In this document: positions 8,848 through 17,416 of the stretch, piece by piece
How positions within the stretch are numbered: position 1 is the stretch's first letter
Layout: every line of letters starts with the position of its first letter
Assembly: GCA_022770345.1 (NCBI GenBank)
Contig: JALEII010000063.1
Location: 1-37,360 of the forward strand
Length of the DNA stretch: 37,360 bases
Direction: 5' to 3'
Origin: Clostridiales bacterium
GTDB taxonomy: Bacteria; Bacillota; Clostridia; Oscillospirales; Oscillospiraceae
Position numbers and translations under genes: made by a program
The notes under the pieces: generated by a model
Database searches by the model: none
What the model saw: only the letters and a program-made list of their open reading frames with translations
Told to the model about the DNA's origin: nothing

Positions 8848-10024
8848 ACTGCAACGTTTTCATCAGAACGTCAGCCATCCGTTCTCCGCCCAACCAGTTT
8901 GGGTGTACCCCATCCCCCAGATGGAAGCCCTCCTGCATCCGGTGTACGTCATCGGGGTCCCGAAGGGCCGCATCCATATCCGCAATGCCGTCAGCGATAT
9001 GGGAATTCCGGATAAGCCGATTGTAGTCCTGCCGCAGAGCCTCCGCCTGCTCCCGCCAGGGATCGCCAAAGGAACCGAAGGGAGCAATGGTGCCAAGGTA
9101 GACCCGGCTGCCCCGCCGCTTGGCCCGGTCGGTCACATCGCGCAACGCATCAAAAATATCCTCTGCCGTGGGGACAGTCGGCTCCCGAAAGCAAAGACTA
9201 TGAGAGCAGTCGTTGACCCCTTCCATGAGAAAGACAATGTCCGGCGTGGCTCCGTCATACACGTCTGCATCGAACCGGTCCTTTCCGGCAATGCCAAACT
9301 GGTGGCCCTCACCCGGAAAGCCCGGCATGACAGGATGAGACTTCTGCAGTCGGTTTCCGGAAATTCCTGCATTCATTATGGCATATTTTCCGGGAGAACA
9401 GGCACACAGCCGTTCCAGCAGAGGGTCCATGAAGAAGGACATATGCGTGATGGAATCCCCAAAGAGGGCAATCAGCTGAACATCGTCATCGGCCAGAACG
9501 GAAATATCGCAGACCCCAGCGGCAAAATGCAGCGGATACGGGTCGTGAGCCAGTCCCGGTACCAGCTGCTCCTTGACTGTGAAACCCAACGCATCCGTTT
9601 CGGCATAGTCTCCCGTCTGATGGAAGCTCTGCCAGCCAATGCCGGTATAGCTGGTACAAGCGCTGCGCAGGACGGTTTTCTCGCCGAAATAGAGATAGAG
9701 AAGAATGTCGTCCTCAGGAGTCACGGTCAGGCTGACCGGATCCGAATCGGGCCGGGAATTGGCCTCCAGGCAAATCCGGCTGCTGCCCCGGTAGGTAATG
9801 GGAACGCGGGGTGTGACCCGGCCGTTCACCCGGTTATGGACGGCCACAGCGGCATGGCTGATAACCATAGGGCGGTCTGAATAGAGGTTATTGAAGCGCA
9901 CCCGCAGCTGCGTGCCGCCGATATTATTCCGGAACACACTTTTCTGGGTAATATTTTCCAGGACGCCCAGTTCCTGATGAAAATCAATGGGAACGTAGCG
10001 CCATGCAGGAATCCATTTTGCCAT
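8846..10024 (-). CDS. SGNH/GDSL-family esterase
   Basis: A 392-aa SGNH hydrolase without signal peptide. The C-terminal half carries the four family blocks: LFGDSITHM with nucleophile Ser191, AGISGNR with the oxyanion Gly, EGVNDCSHS with the Asn, and DGVHPNWLGG with the catalytic Asp-His pair. The first ~180 residues are beta-rich and include RVRFNN and an ISHAAVAV stretch, resembling the N-terminal sandwich of large bacterial sugar esterases; this is a separate type from the CE2-like enzyme. Family members deacylate sugars, lipids or glycosides. It is the last gene of the MATE-deacetylase-hydrolase-SGNH operon, 18 bp after the alpha/beta hydrolase, with AAGGAGG before the ATG and a strong terminator behind. 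The acyl substrate cannot be read from sequence. Confidence 0.88.
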   Translation of the reverse strand: MAKWIPAWRYVPIDFHQELGVLENITQKSVFRNNIGGTQLRVRFNNLYSDRPMVISHAAVAVHNRVNGRVTPRVPITYRGSSRICLEANSRPDSDPVSLTVTPEDDILLYLYFGEKTVLRSACTSYTGIGWQSFHQTGDYAETDALGFTVKEQLVPGLAHDPYPLHFAAGVCDISVLADDDVQLIALFGDSITHMSFFMDPLLERLCACSPGKYAIMNAGISGNRLQKSHPVMPGFPGEGHQFGIAGKDRFDADVYDGATPDIVFLMEGVNDCSHSLCFREPTVPTAEDIFDALRDVTDRAKRRGSRVYLGTIAPFGSFGDPWREQAEALRQDYNRLIRNSHIADGIADMDAALRDPDDVHRMQEGFHLGDGVHPNWLGGERMADVLMKTLQ

Positions 10025-10042
10025 TGCATTTTCCTCCTTCGC

Positions 10043-11005
10043 TTACAGCCCCTGCTGCTCCAGCCACTGGGCGCACAGCGTCCCCCACTGAGCAACATGC
10101 GGCAGGTCCATAGCAAGATCGTTGCAGCCGTCGGCCATAGCCAGCCCATGGACACCCTCCGGAAACAGATGCATCTCGAAGGGAATGCCCACGGCAGTCA
10201 GGGCCTGTCCCAGCACGAAGGAATTCCGGGGGTCATCGCTGTTGGTCTGCCAGATGAAGAACGGCGGCGTCTGCCGGGTAATATTGACCTCCGGAGCAAA
10301 ATAGATCTGCTCATCCTTACTTGCCACAAAAGGGCTGGTAGCGCGATCGCTGAAGGGGTCCACAAACAGGCCCGCAGGCAGACCGCAGGTAGCGAAGGCA
10401 GCATAGCCCAGCACCGCAGCGTCGGGGCGGCAGCTCATCCGCTCCACGGGGTCAGCTGCATTTGCGTCACCGAAGTCAAAATGGGTGGCGCAGTTGCTGC
10501 CCAGCATTCCACCGGCGGAAAATCCCATAACCGCAATGCGATCGGTGATACCCAGCTCGTTTTTTCGGAAACGCAGCAGCCGGACAGCCCGCTGCATATC
10601 GGCCAGCGCGTCATAGCGGCTGTATGGCTTCAAGCGATAGGTAAGGATAGCGGTATTGAAGCCGGCCTTGGAAAAAAACCGGGCAGCATGGAAGCCCTCG
10701 CAGCCGGTCCGGGTGGAGAAGCCGCCGCCGTGGGCCACGATCACAGTACCCCGCGGGCACTCCTGCCCGGGTGCAGGTACAAAAATGAGAGAAGGCTGAG
10801 GCTGCAGCGGATCCCGGTCGTCATAGCCGGGAGCGCCGCCTTCCCACAAAAGCATCTGGTCAAAACGTGAGAGGGCGTCGTTCCAGATCTTCAGATTCCC
10901 GGCAATATCCATCGTCCCGTCCGGGTTGCGGTGCTTGGAAACATGGCGGATAACGCTGCGCTCGGCGCAAACGGCATCCAGCGTAACGGCATTTTGTTCG
11001 TACAT
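10043..11005 (-). CDS. Alpha/beta hydrolase, HSL/acetyl-esterase-like (HGGG motif)
   Basis: A 320-aa alpha/beta hydrolase. The ATG at 11003-11005 (MYEQNAVTLD) follows GGAGGG, so the track's 333-aa start is too long. The oxyanion motif HGGG (residues 92-95) and nucleophile elbow GFSAGG (Ser163) identify the hormone-sensitive-lipase/xylan-esterase-like group that removes acetyl and other short acyl groups from sugars and small esters. The catalytic His is probably in FPEGVHGLAM near residue 293 and the Asp in the NSDDPRN segment. No signal peptide is present. It lies 19 bp behind the deacetylase gene and before the SGNH esterase, in the operon headed by the MATE transporter. Confidence 0.88.
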   Translation of the reverse strand: MYEQNAVTLDAVCAERSVIRHVSKHRNPDGTMDIAGNLKIWNDALSRFDQMLLWEGGAPGYDDRDPLQPQPSLIFVPAPGQECPRGTVIVAHGGGFSTRTGCEGFHAARFFSKAGFNTAILTYRLKPYSRYDALADMQRAVRLLRFRKNELGITDRIAVMGFSAGGMLGSNCATHFDFGDANAADPVERMSCRPDAAVLGYAAFATCGLPAGLFVDPFSDRATSPFVASKDEQIYFAPEVNITRQTPPFFIWQTNSDDPRNSFVLGQALTAVGIPFEMHLFPEGVHGLAMADGCNDLAMDLPHVAQWGTLCAQWLEQQGL

Positions 11006-11024
11006 AAGAACCCTCCTTCGGTGG

Positions 11025-11888
11025 TTACAGGGGCGTGGGCGCAATCACGGCGCATTTCCCTGCGGGAATCGTCTCAACGGCAAACATAGAGGTCCGGATG
11101 GTCACATCCACGGCGCTGGGATTATTCACATAAGTCCCGTCGGCAGAATACTCCAGGCGGCGGTAGGCGTTTACATAATCGATGATTTCTCCGTTGGTTG
11201 CAAACCAGACCCGGTCGGCGTGCCCGGCCATAAAGTCCGCCAGCTTTTCAATCGTCTGCCAGTTGTCGTTGGCATCAAATTCGTAGGCATGGCCCCAGAC
11301 GTAGAAAAGTGACGGCAAGAACGGCGGCTGCTCCAGGAATTTCCCTGCCAGCGTCATCAGCTCCGGGTCATCATGGTGGCAGGTCGGGTTCCAAGTCAGG
11401 AAATCCTCCGGCAATCGAAAGGCATGGGTAGAAACCACAGTCCGGGCGCCCTGATACCCGGCCAGACGGAGCAGTTCTCTGGTATCGGCATTGTGAGTCC
11501 CGAAGGGATAGGCAAACATTTTCAGCGGTTTCCGGGTCAATTCTTCCAGACGCCGCTTGTCCTCCACGACTTCATACATGGCCAGCGGCGTCCCCACGCC
11601 GGAGAGGTCGGAGTGAAAAAGACCGTGCCCGGCAATTTCATGTCCGGCATAAACGGTTTTTGCCTCCTGCAGGCTCAGCTTGGAAAGGTCCAGGGGCGGC
11701 TTGCCCGGAAGGGAACCGCCATCCTTGTGGCCAAACAGGCCGGAACCGATATTGAAGGTGCATTTCAGTCCCCGTTTCCGGAAAATCTCTGCCAGACGCC
11801 GGTCCTGCACCACACCATCGTCATAGCTCAGAGTAAAGGCCTGGCTTTTCCCGCCGGGGAATACCAGGGAATCAAATCGCTTGCCCAT
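11025..11888 (-). CDS. Polysaccharide-deacetylase-like (NodB/CE4 fold) hydrolase
   Basis: A 287-aa protein of the NodB-homology fold. Motif 1 is LSYDDG with the Asp pair at residues 23-24, and motif 2 is GHGLFH, giving the metal-binding His87 and His91 in the HxxxH spacing of CE4 enzymes. A later YPFG stretch fits motif 3. CE4-type enzymes remove N- or O-acetyl groups from sugars using a divalent metal. There is no signal peptide or membrane anchor, unlike peptidoglycan deacetylases, so a cytosolic oligosaccharide substrate is more likely. Its ATG overlaps the MATE gene's stop by one base (TAATG), which indicates translational coupling. The last ~40 residues (VDVTIRTSMFAVETI) look like a small beta extension. 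Confidence 0.88.
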   Translation of the reverse strand: MGKRFDSLVFPGGKSQAFTLSYDDGVVQDRRLAEIFRKRGLKCTFNIGSGLFGHKDGGSLPGKPPLDLSKLSLQEAKTVYAGHEIAGHGLFHSDLSGVGTPLAMYEVVEDKRRLEELTRKPLKMFAYPFGTHNADTRELLRLAGYQGARTVVSTHAFRLPEDFLTWNPTCHHDDPELMTLAGKFLEQPPFLPSLFYVWGHAYEFDANDNWQTIEKLADFMAGHADRVWFATNGEIIDYVNAYRRLEYSADGTYVNNPSAVDVTIRTSMFAVETIPAGKCAVIAPTPL

Positions 11889-13297
11889 TAGCGTATTTCC
11901 TCCTCATCTTCTTCAATTTCGCCAAAATCAGCCGTTCCCTGCACATGCTTGATCCACTTCCCGCTGCGTAGCCGCAGGAAACACCAGAATGCCTTGAGAA
12001 TCTGGTCGGAATACAGAAAGAGATAGGTAAAAAACGGCGGCAGCTTCAGGGTTAGCCCCGCCAATGCGCCCAGCGGCACGGCCACCAGCCACATGGTGCT
12101 CATATCCGCCACCAGGAGAAAACGGGTATCTCCGCCGCCCCGCAGGACACCCTTGCTGAGAATGGAGTTCACCGTGCGGAATACAACCACGATGCACAGG
12201 GCATCCATCAGTTCCATAGCGATCTCCCGTGTCTCCGGGGTGATCTTGTAGAGGGAGATCACCGTACCGGAAATCAACCGGATGACGACCGATGCCAATG
12301 CGCCGAACACCAGGCCGATGAGCAGGTAGGTATTTCCCTGCCGTCTGGCCGCCTGCACCTCCCCCTTGCCCAATACCTGACCGGTCTGGAAGCAGCCCGA
12401 GAAGGCAAGGCCCATAATGACGATGGTACTGACCCGTTGAATGACCATGGTAATGGAGTTGGCGGTCACGAAGCCGGACCCAATCCGGCCCATGATGATC
12501 GCCAGTACATTGTCACCCAGGCCAAGCAGGCAGTCGCTGAGCAGCACCGGGATACTGGTATGCAGGAATTCCCCCACCAGATCCCGGAAGGGCGTGAACA
12601 GATCACGGATGCGAAAGCGAAGCTGCTTGTTTGAAAGAAAGCTGCCGACGATCACGGAGGACTCCACGATCCGGGCCACAACGGTCCCCAGTGCCGCACC
12701 GGCAACACCCATGGCCGGGCAGCCCAGTTTCCCGAAAATAAAGACGTAATTCGCCCCGATATTGATGCCGAAAGCACAGGCCGATGCAATGAGCGGAACA
12801 TGGGAGTGCCCGATACTGCGCAGCGTGTTCGTCAGCGTGAAGGACAAAGCCATCAGCACAAAGGTCGCCGTAGACCAGCGCAGATAACGAACTCCCTCCG
12901 CAATCAGTTCCCGTTCCTCCTGCCGGAAATAGAGGCGCATGATCTGTTCCGGCAGGAAAATGTCTGCCAGCGTAAAGGCCGCACTGAGTCCCAGGCTAAA
13001 CCAGATGGCAATGGAGACCACTTTTTTCAAAGCAGGGATATTCTGGGCTCCCCAGTACCGGGACGTAAGAACGGATGCCCCCATACTGATGCCCATAATG
13101 GCAAAAACATATAGATTGATAAACTGATTGGCCTGGGTGGAAGCGCTGAGCGCTGATTCCGTCAGCTGGCCCAGCATGATATTGTCCACTAGGTTGACAC
13201 CCGTCGTAATAACGCTCTGCAAGATCACCGGGATCGCAATGGTCAGAAGCGATCGGTAAAATCGAGGGTCTTTTTCAATGATTTGTCTGCGTTCCAT
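11888..13297 (-). CDS. MATE-family multidrug/metabolite efflux transporter
   Basis: A 469-aa polytopic membrane protein of the MATE family, which exports cationic or aromatic compounds with Na+ or H+ antiport. The N-terminal segment IAIPVILQSVITTGVNLVDN and the following MLGQL match the conserved first helix of bacterial MATE proteins, and about 12 hydrophobic segments can be seen, with the usual two-fold repeat. The start at 13297 (MERRQIIEKD) is preceded by GGAGG, which favours it over the track's upstream ATG. It heads an operon with the deacetylase, alpha/beta hydrolase and SGNH esterase and has the shared two-box operator in front. A resistance or efflux role tied to the released acyl group or aglycone is inferred from this. 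The C-terminus is strongly acidic (EIEEDEEE). Confidence 0.92.
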   Translation of the reverse strand: MERRQIIEKDPRFYRSLLTIAIPVILQSVITTGVNLVDNIMLGQLTESALSASTQANQFINLYVFAIMGISMGASVLTSRYWGAQNIPALKKVVSIAIWFSLGLSAAFTLADIFLPEQIMRLYFRQEERELIAEGVRYLRWSTATFVLMALSFTLTNTLRSIGHSHVPLIASACAFGINIGANYVFIFGKLGCPAMGVAGAALGTVVARIVESSVIVGSFLSNKQLRFRIRDLFTPFRDLVGEFLHTSIPVLLSDCLLGLGDNVLAIIMGRIGSGFVTANSITMVIQRVSTIVIMGLAFSGCFQTGQVLGKGEVQAARRQGNTYLLIGLVFGALASVVIRLISGTVISLYKITPETREIAMELMDALCIVVVFRTVNSILSKGVLRGGGDTRFLLVADMSTMWLVAVPLGALAGLTLKLPPFFTYLFLYSDQILKAFWCFLRLRSGKWIKHVQGTADFGEIEEDEEEIR

Positions 13298-13326
13298 GCG
13301 TTTTCCTCCCAACTCGTTTCTCTGTC

Positions 13327-13384
13327 AGTTTATCACGCCGGAATCGCAGAGGCTATTCAAAAAGTACTCTCCGATTGCAAAAAC
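13327..13384 (-). promoter_or_regulatory. Promoter and two-box operator of the MATE-esterase operon
   Basis: In transcription direction: TTTTTGCAAT, 8 bp, ACTTTTTGAATAG, then TAAACT as the -10 (13327-13332). The end of ACTTT is separated from the -10 by exactly 28 bp, the same spacing as in front of the binding-protein, permease and carboxylesterase genes. The proximal box therefore ends about 41 bp upstream of the expected transcript start, a usual position for an AraC-type activator. Confidence 0.7.
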
Positions 13385-13408
13385 AGCGATTCTTCCGGAT
13401 AGAGCAAT

Positions 13409-13442
13409 GTGCCCGTTCTCCGAAAAAAAGAACGGGCGCACG
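13409..13442 (-). other. Hairpin downstream of the ATPase gene
   Basis: CCCGTTCT (13412-13419) pairs with AGAACGGG (13429-13436) 16 bp after the ATPase stop on the minus strand. The loop holds a run of seven T on the minus strand and no T-run follows the stem, so it is not a canonical terminator. It may slow or partly end transcription before the MATE promoter. Confidence 0.4.
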
Positions 13443-13457
13443 GAAGTACAGCAGGAT

Positions 13458-14594
13458 TCAACGAAAAAGGGCAGCACCGTCGCCGTCAAACAGGCAGACC
13501 CGAGCCGGGTCAAATGTCACCGGAAGCATGTCCCCCCGCAAAAGGGTCTTTTCCGGCTCGGTCGGGATGACCGCCAGAAATGTGCGGCCCTCCGCCGATA
13601 GATGCAGAACCCGTTCAGAGCCAAGCTCTTCCACGGTCTCTATCCGGACCGGAGTGCCGTCGGCCGCCGGTTGGATATGCACCGGCCGGATGCCCACAGT
13701 CACCGGTCTGTTCACGCCCTCCGGCAACGGCACACGGACACCGAGCAGCGTCACGAAGCCGTCCTCCGAGGGCAGGTCCGGGAAAAGATTCATGGGGGGT
13801 GTTCCCAAGGCAAGCGCTGCATCAACGCAGTTCGGCCCGGTATAGATTTGGGCCGGAGTACCGTCCTGAAGCACGCAGCCGTCCTTCATGACCAGGATAC
13901 GTTCTCCCAGGGCCAGTGCTTCGGTCTGATCGTGGGTCACATAGACAAAGGTAGTACCCAATTCCGTGTGGATCCTCTTGACCATGCGGCGCAGGGCTGC
14001 CCGCATGGGGGCATCCAGATTGCTGAAGGGTTCGTCCATCAGAAACAGTCTGGGCTTGCGCACCAGGGCCCGGGCAATGGCCACCCGTTGGACCTGACCG
14101 CCGGAAAGCTGGAAGGGCAGCCGGTTCAGGCAGTCGCTCAGGTCCAGCAGTGCCGCCATGCGCTCTACCGTCTCGGTCAGCTCCTGCCGTGGGATATGCA
14201 GATTCCGCAAAGGAAAGGCAATGTTGTCAAAAACCGTAAAATGCGGGTAAAGGCTGTAATTCTGAAAAACCATAGCCACATCCCGGTCCTCCGGCGGCAC
14301 TCCGGCCATGTCCTTTCCGTCAAAGAGAACACTGCCCACCGTCGGCGTCTCCAGCCCGCTCAGCAGCCGCAACAGCGTGGTCTTGCCGCAGCCGGAGGGC
14401 CCCAGCAAAACCAGAAATTCCCCGTCCCTGATCGTAAGGTCGATGTGCTGAAGCACGATCACGCCCTCGTTGGACACATGGGGCATGGCCTTCTGCCGGG
14501 CCAGCTGTTCTATGCGCTGTCTGCGGCCCAGCAGCCCCCCAGTCTCCACAAACGGATATATTTTTGCAACATCCCGAAGTTCAATGCTGCCCAT
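13458..14594 (-). CDS. Sugar ABC transporter ATP-binding protein (MsmK/UgpC type)
   Basis: A 378-aa cytosolic ATPase of the carbohydrate-importer type. Visible motifs are Walker A GPSGCGKTT (65-73), Q-loop FQNYSLYPH, signature LSGGQVQRVA, Walker B LFLMDEPFSNLD and the switch His in VTHD. A C-terminal TOBE/regulatory region follows (~240-378), as in MalK/MsmK. An insert of roughly 30 residues between the first strand (~14) and the segment before Walker A, rich in basic residues, is longer than in streptococcal MsmK but I recall similar inserts in gut Clostridia. It energises the two permeases upstream. Its start overlaps the DUF624 gene by 14 bp, so the two are coupled. Many Firmicutes share one MsmK for several importers, so a copy inside this locus is notable. 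Confidence 0.93.
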   Translation of the reverse strand: MGSIELRDVAKIYPFVETGGLLGRRQRIEQLARQKAMPHVSNEGVIVLQHIDLTIRDGEFLVLLGPSGCGKTTLLRLLSGLETPTVGSVLFDGKDMAGVPPEDRDVAMVFQNYSLYPHFTVFDNIAFPLRNLHIPRQELTETVERMAALLDLSDCLNRLPFQLSGGQVQRVAIARALVRKPRLFLMDEPFSNLDAPMRAALRRMVKRIHTELGTTFVYVTHDQTEALALGERILVMKDGCVLQDGTPAQIYTGPNCVDAALALGTPPMNLFPDLPSEDGFVTLLGVRVPLPEGVNRPVTVGIRPVHIQPAADGTPVRIETVEELGSERVLHLSAEGRTFLAVIPTEPEKTLLRGDMLPVTFDPARVCLFDGDGAALFR

Positions 14595-15303
14595 GTACTT
14601 CCTCCTCCGCTTTTCCGCTGAGGACCCGGTCCCATTCCAATGCTCCCAAGGCGCTTTCCTCCTGCTCCGGCTGTCGGGGCTGCGGCTCGACAGCTTCCTC
14701 CAGACCGTTTTCCCGGATATAGCGGGTCATGTCCCGCCCTATGGGTCCCCGGAACAGGTCCGCATACACGGCAGGCAGCACCAGAAGCAGCAGCGGGAAA
14801 AAGTCCACGGCCAGGAACATCAGTCCCAAAAGAACCGAAAAAAATACAGTCCGCAGGAGCTTTCTTCCGGAAAAGTACAGTGCCAGGCGCAAAATCGTCA
14901 CGGCTCCACCCTCAAACCGGGAAAGCACCGGCGGCAGGCAGATCACCGTCACAACAAACAGCGCCCCCAGCAAAACCCCCAGCGCCATATAGCAGGCGCC
15001 GAAAATGCCGGTAGACCAGATCTGCAGACCGGTACGGACGCCCAGATACAGCAGCACCCCCAGCACCTCGCAGCCGATACTCAGTGGAATGCCCGGTTTC
15101 ATGGCGCTCCGGTAGGCCTCCCAAAAGGTCCGGACTACGGGCTGTCCGGTAAACACAGCCCGGTCCACGGTGGTGTGCAGCGCAGCGCAGGCCGGCAAGA
15201 GGGTAACGATGGGGACGCAGCCCAAAAGCCAGCAAAAGCTGGCAATCAGCATATTGGCGATTTTTACGAGAAATGCGATCACGGGATTCTGATATTGAAA
15301 CAT
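14581..15303 (-). CDS. DUF624 / YesL-family membrane protein
   Basis: A 240-aa protein with about five hydrophobic segments, including FLVKIANMLIASFCWLLGC near the N-terminus and a long VFFSVLLGLMFLAVDFFPLLLLV run near residue 165. The N-terminal pattern with 'N..i.n.lw.l.c.pivT' followed by a conserved AL..t matches the YesL/DUF624 family, which is almost always found beside YtcP/LplB-type sugar transporters and YesMN-type regulators and may help their assembly or regulation; its function is not established. The C-terminal ~45 residues are charged and cytosolic. It lies behind a hairpin following the permease genes and overlaps the ATPase gene by 14 bp. Confidence 0.85.
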   Translation of the reverse strand: MFQYQNPVIAFLVKIANMLIASFCWLLGCVPIVTLLPACAALHTTVDRAVFTGQPVVRTFWEAYRSAMKPGIPLSIGCEVLGVLLYLGVRTGLQIWSTGIFGACYMALGVLLGALFVVTVICLPPVLSRFEGGAVTILRLALYFSGRKLLRTVFFSVLLGLMFLAVDFFPLLLLVLPAVYADLFRGPIGRDMTRYIRENGLEEAVEPQPRQPEQEESALGALEWDRVLSGKAEEEVHGQH

Positions 15304-15318
15304 GGAAATTCCTCTTTA

Positions 15319-15360
15319 CAAAAAACGGGATAGGGCAAGACCGGGTTGGGGTCTTGCCCT
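15319..15360 (-). terminator. Intra-operon terminator/attenuator after the permease genes
   Basis: AGGGCAAGACC (15332-15342) pairs perfectly with GGTCTTGCCCT (15350-15360), loop 7 nt. On the minus strand it is followed by ATCCCG and then TTTTTTG. It lies between the second permease and the DUF624 gene and may lower expression of the latter and the ATPase. Confidence 0.65.
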
Positions 15361-15381
15361 GTGGGTTTTCAAATAAGCGGC

Positions 15382-16290
15382 TCAGCCCTTTACACCGCCC
15401 ACGACCATGCCCTTGATCAGCTCTCCCTGAATGGCGGGGTAGACCAGCAGGATGGGCAGCAAGGCGATCAGCGCAATGGCCATACGGGCACTCTCCGTGG
15501 GAAGGGACTGCATCGCCAGCATGGCGGATTCATTGGTCAGGTCCGAGGTCTTCAGGAACTGGATGCTGTCCATGAGTTTTTTCAGGTAGACCTGGATGGT
15601 GTACAGCTTGGAATCGGTGATGTAGTACAGGCCGTTGGTCCAGTTGTTCCAATAACCCAGCGCCGCAAAAAGACCGATGGTCGTCATAACCGGCTTGGAC
15701 AGGGGCAGCATGATGCCGGTATAGATACGGGCATCGTTGGCGCCGTCGATCCGGGCCGCCTCAATAATGGCATAGGGAATGTTGGCATTGTAATAGTTCC
15801 GGACCATCAGCACATTCATGGCACCCATCAGAGAGCCGGGGAGGAGGTAGGCCCATACCGTATTTTTGATGTGGAACAGCTGAGTCCAGACAATGTAACT
15901 TGCAGTCATGCCGCCGTTAAAGAGGCAGGTAAAGAACAGGATAAAGGCAAACAGGTTGCGGTGCTTAAAGTCCTTCCGGCTCAGAGGGTACGCAAACAGA
16001 GAGGTCAGCAGCAGATTGGCCGCCGTACCTACCACCGTGACCAGGATCGTCAGGCCATAGGCCCGGAGAATGGTCGCCCGTTTCAGCCACAGGAACTTAT
16101 AGGCGGACAGAGAAAACTCCATGGGGATGAACTTATAGCCCTTGACCAGAGCCGCCTCCGAGGAGAAAGATACGGAAATCATCAAAATAAACGGAACCAC
16201 ACAGAACAGTGCCAGCAGGGTCATAATGACCAGAGCGAAATTATGAAACGCCCGCTCGTCCCGAATGGACGGTGCTTTTGTTTTTGCCAT
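15382..16290 (-). CDS. Carbohydrate ABC transporter permease (MalG/YtcP-like)
   Basis: A 302-aa integral membrane protein with six expected helices. The inner-membrane EAA loop is visible as EAARIDGANDARIYTGIMLPLSKP-like text around residue 185 (quoted here only to show EAA...G...LP), which contacts the ATPase. The N-terminus up to the first helix (ALVIMTLLALFCVVPFILM) and the SVSFSSEAALVKGYKFIP stretch are typical of the YtcP branch that works with LplB-like partners in oligosaccharide or aldouronate import. Its start is 12 bp after the partner permease's stop, with GAGGAGG-like purines before the ATG. It belongs to the transporter operon controlled by the two-box operator at 17361-17393. 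Confidence 0.93.
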   Translation of the reverse strand: MAKTKAPSIRDERAFHNFALVIMTLLALFCVVPFILMISVSFSSEAALVKGYKFIPMEFSLSAYKFLWLKRATILRAYGLTILVTVVGTAANLLLTSLFAYPLSRKDFKHRNLFAFILFFTCLFNGGMTASYIVWTQLFHIKNTVWAYLLPGSLMGAMNVLMVRNYYNANIPYAIIEAARIDGANDARIYTGIMLPLSKPVMTTIGLFAALGYWNNWTNGLYYITDSKLYTIQVYLKKLMDSIQFLKTSDLTNESAMLAMQSLPTESARMAIALIALLPILLVYPAIQGELIKGMVVGGVKG

Positions 16291-16302
16291 GGAACTACCT
16301 CC

Positions 16303-17271
16303 TCAGAACAGTGCGTTGTCCGGCTCGACCACACGAACCAACAGATTGGAAAGCATCACCAGCACGAAGCCGATTATGGCCTGGAACACGCTGGCGGCAG
16401 AGGACATACTGATGTTGTTCAGCTGCAGCAGTGCCCGGTAGACGAAGGTGTCGATGGTCTGTGTGGTGCTGGTCAGCAGGCCGCTGCCCAGGGGGACCTG
16501 GTAGAAAAGGCCAAAGTCCGAATTGAAGATACGGCCGATAGACATGAGCAGCATCAGAATGATCATGGGCCGCAGCATGGGCAGGGTAATATGCCGGATC
16601 TGATTCCATTTACTTGCACCGTCCAGCCGGGCAGATTCGTAAAGGCTCTTGTCAATACCGCCGATGCTGGCCATGTAAATAATGGAGCTCTGGCCGGCAT
16701 TCTGCCAGAAGTGCACGATGGTCAGAATAATGGGCCAGTATTTCGCCGTGGCATACCAGTTCACGGGGTTATCCTTGAACACCGTAGTATTCAGGTAGCC
16801 ATAGGAAACGCTTAGAAAGGCATACACGATGAAGGACAGCAACACAGCCGACACCATGGAAGGGAAGCAGATGATCGGCTGGATGACCTTGGCGGCCCGG
16901 CGGCTGGATATTTCCGCCATACAGATGGCGATAAATACCGCTATGATGAGGTCCAGAACGATCCACACGGCGTTATAGGCCAGGGTATTGCGGATCATGA
17001 TAAAGGCGTCCTTGGTCACGAACAAAAACTTGAAGTTTTCCAGGCCACACCAGGGGCTTTGCAGAATGCCCAGAGAGAAATTGATCTTCTTGAACGCAAT
17101 CAGGATGCCAAACATGGGGATATAGTTATTTGCGATCAGATAGATAAGACCGGGCAGCATCATGAGATACAGCGGCAGACAGCGTTTTCTATCCTCCCGC
17201 TTCTTTTGCTTTTTCCGCTGGACCAGCAGATCATCGTATTCCGAGACCGCAGGCGTGACCATTTTTGACAT
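16303..17271 (-). CDS. Carbohydrate ABC transporter permease (LplB/UgpA-like)
   Basis: A 322-aa membrane protein with six expected helices. The EAA-type loop ESARLDGASKWNQIRHITLP near residue 215 identifies a binding-protein-dependent sugar permease, and the N-terminal LYLMMLPGLIYLIANNYIPM followed by FKKINFSLGI is typical of LplB-type subunits. It pairs with the downstream MalG/YtcP-like permease and with the lipoprotein binding component encoded further upstream past the kinase and regulator genes. The gene has its own promoter with a two-box operator, so transport can be induced separately from the binding protein. Imported substrate is unknown; LplB/YtcP systems usually take oligosaccharides or glycosides. 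Confidence 0.93.
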   Translation of the reverse strand: MSKMVTPAVSEYDDLLVQRKKQKKREDRKRCLPLYLMMLPGLIYLIANNYIPMFGILIAFKKINFSLGILQSPWCGLENFKFLFVTKDAFIMIRNTLAYNAVWIVLDLIIAVFIAICMAEISSRRAAKVIQPIICFPSMVSAVLLSFIVYAFLSVSYGYLNTTVFKDNPVNWYATAKYWPIILTIVHFWQNAGQSSIIYMASIGGIDKSLYESARLDGASKWNQIRHITLPMLRPMIILMLLMSIGRIFNSDFGLFYQVPLGSGLLTSTTQTIDTFVYRALLQLNNISMSSAASVFQAIIGFVLVMLSNLLVRVVEPDNALF

Positions 17272-17334
17272 AAACCTTCACTCCTCTTTCACAGGACGGC
17301 TCCGCGGACGCAAGAGGCCCTGTATCTATGCCTT

Positions 17335-17393
17335 ATCTTAACGCAGGATCGCTCCGGTGACATTTGAAAAAGTGCATTGGGATTTTCAAATTG
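17335..17393 (-). promoter_or_regulatory. Promoter and two-box operator of the permease genes
   Basis: In transcription direction: AATTTGAAAAT, 8 bp, ACTTTTTCAAATG, then TAAGAT as the -10 (17335-17340), with 28 bp from the end of ACTTT to the -10. Here the boxes form a perfect 9-bp inverted repeat (ATTTGAAAA/TTTTCAAAT) spaced by 12 bp. No TTGACA-like -35 is present, as expected for activator-dependent transcription. The likely binding factor is the YesN-type regulator encoded about 0.7 kb upstream. Confidence 0.75.
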
Positions 17394-17416
17394 TCTGTTG
17401 TTTCCCGAACGCACCT

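Noticed and set aside
15346-16815. 489-aa plus-strand ORF
   Set aside because: It is antisense to both permease genes, which have clear EAA loops; the Gln/His-rich translation is a shadow.
17361-17393. Terminator after the one-TM protein gene
   Set aside because: The inverted repeat is AT-rich with a 12-nt spacer and no T-run; its match to the shared operator explains it better.
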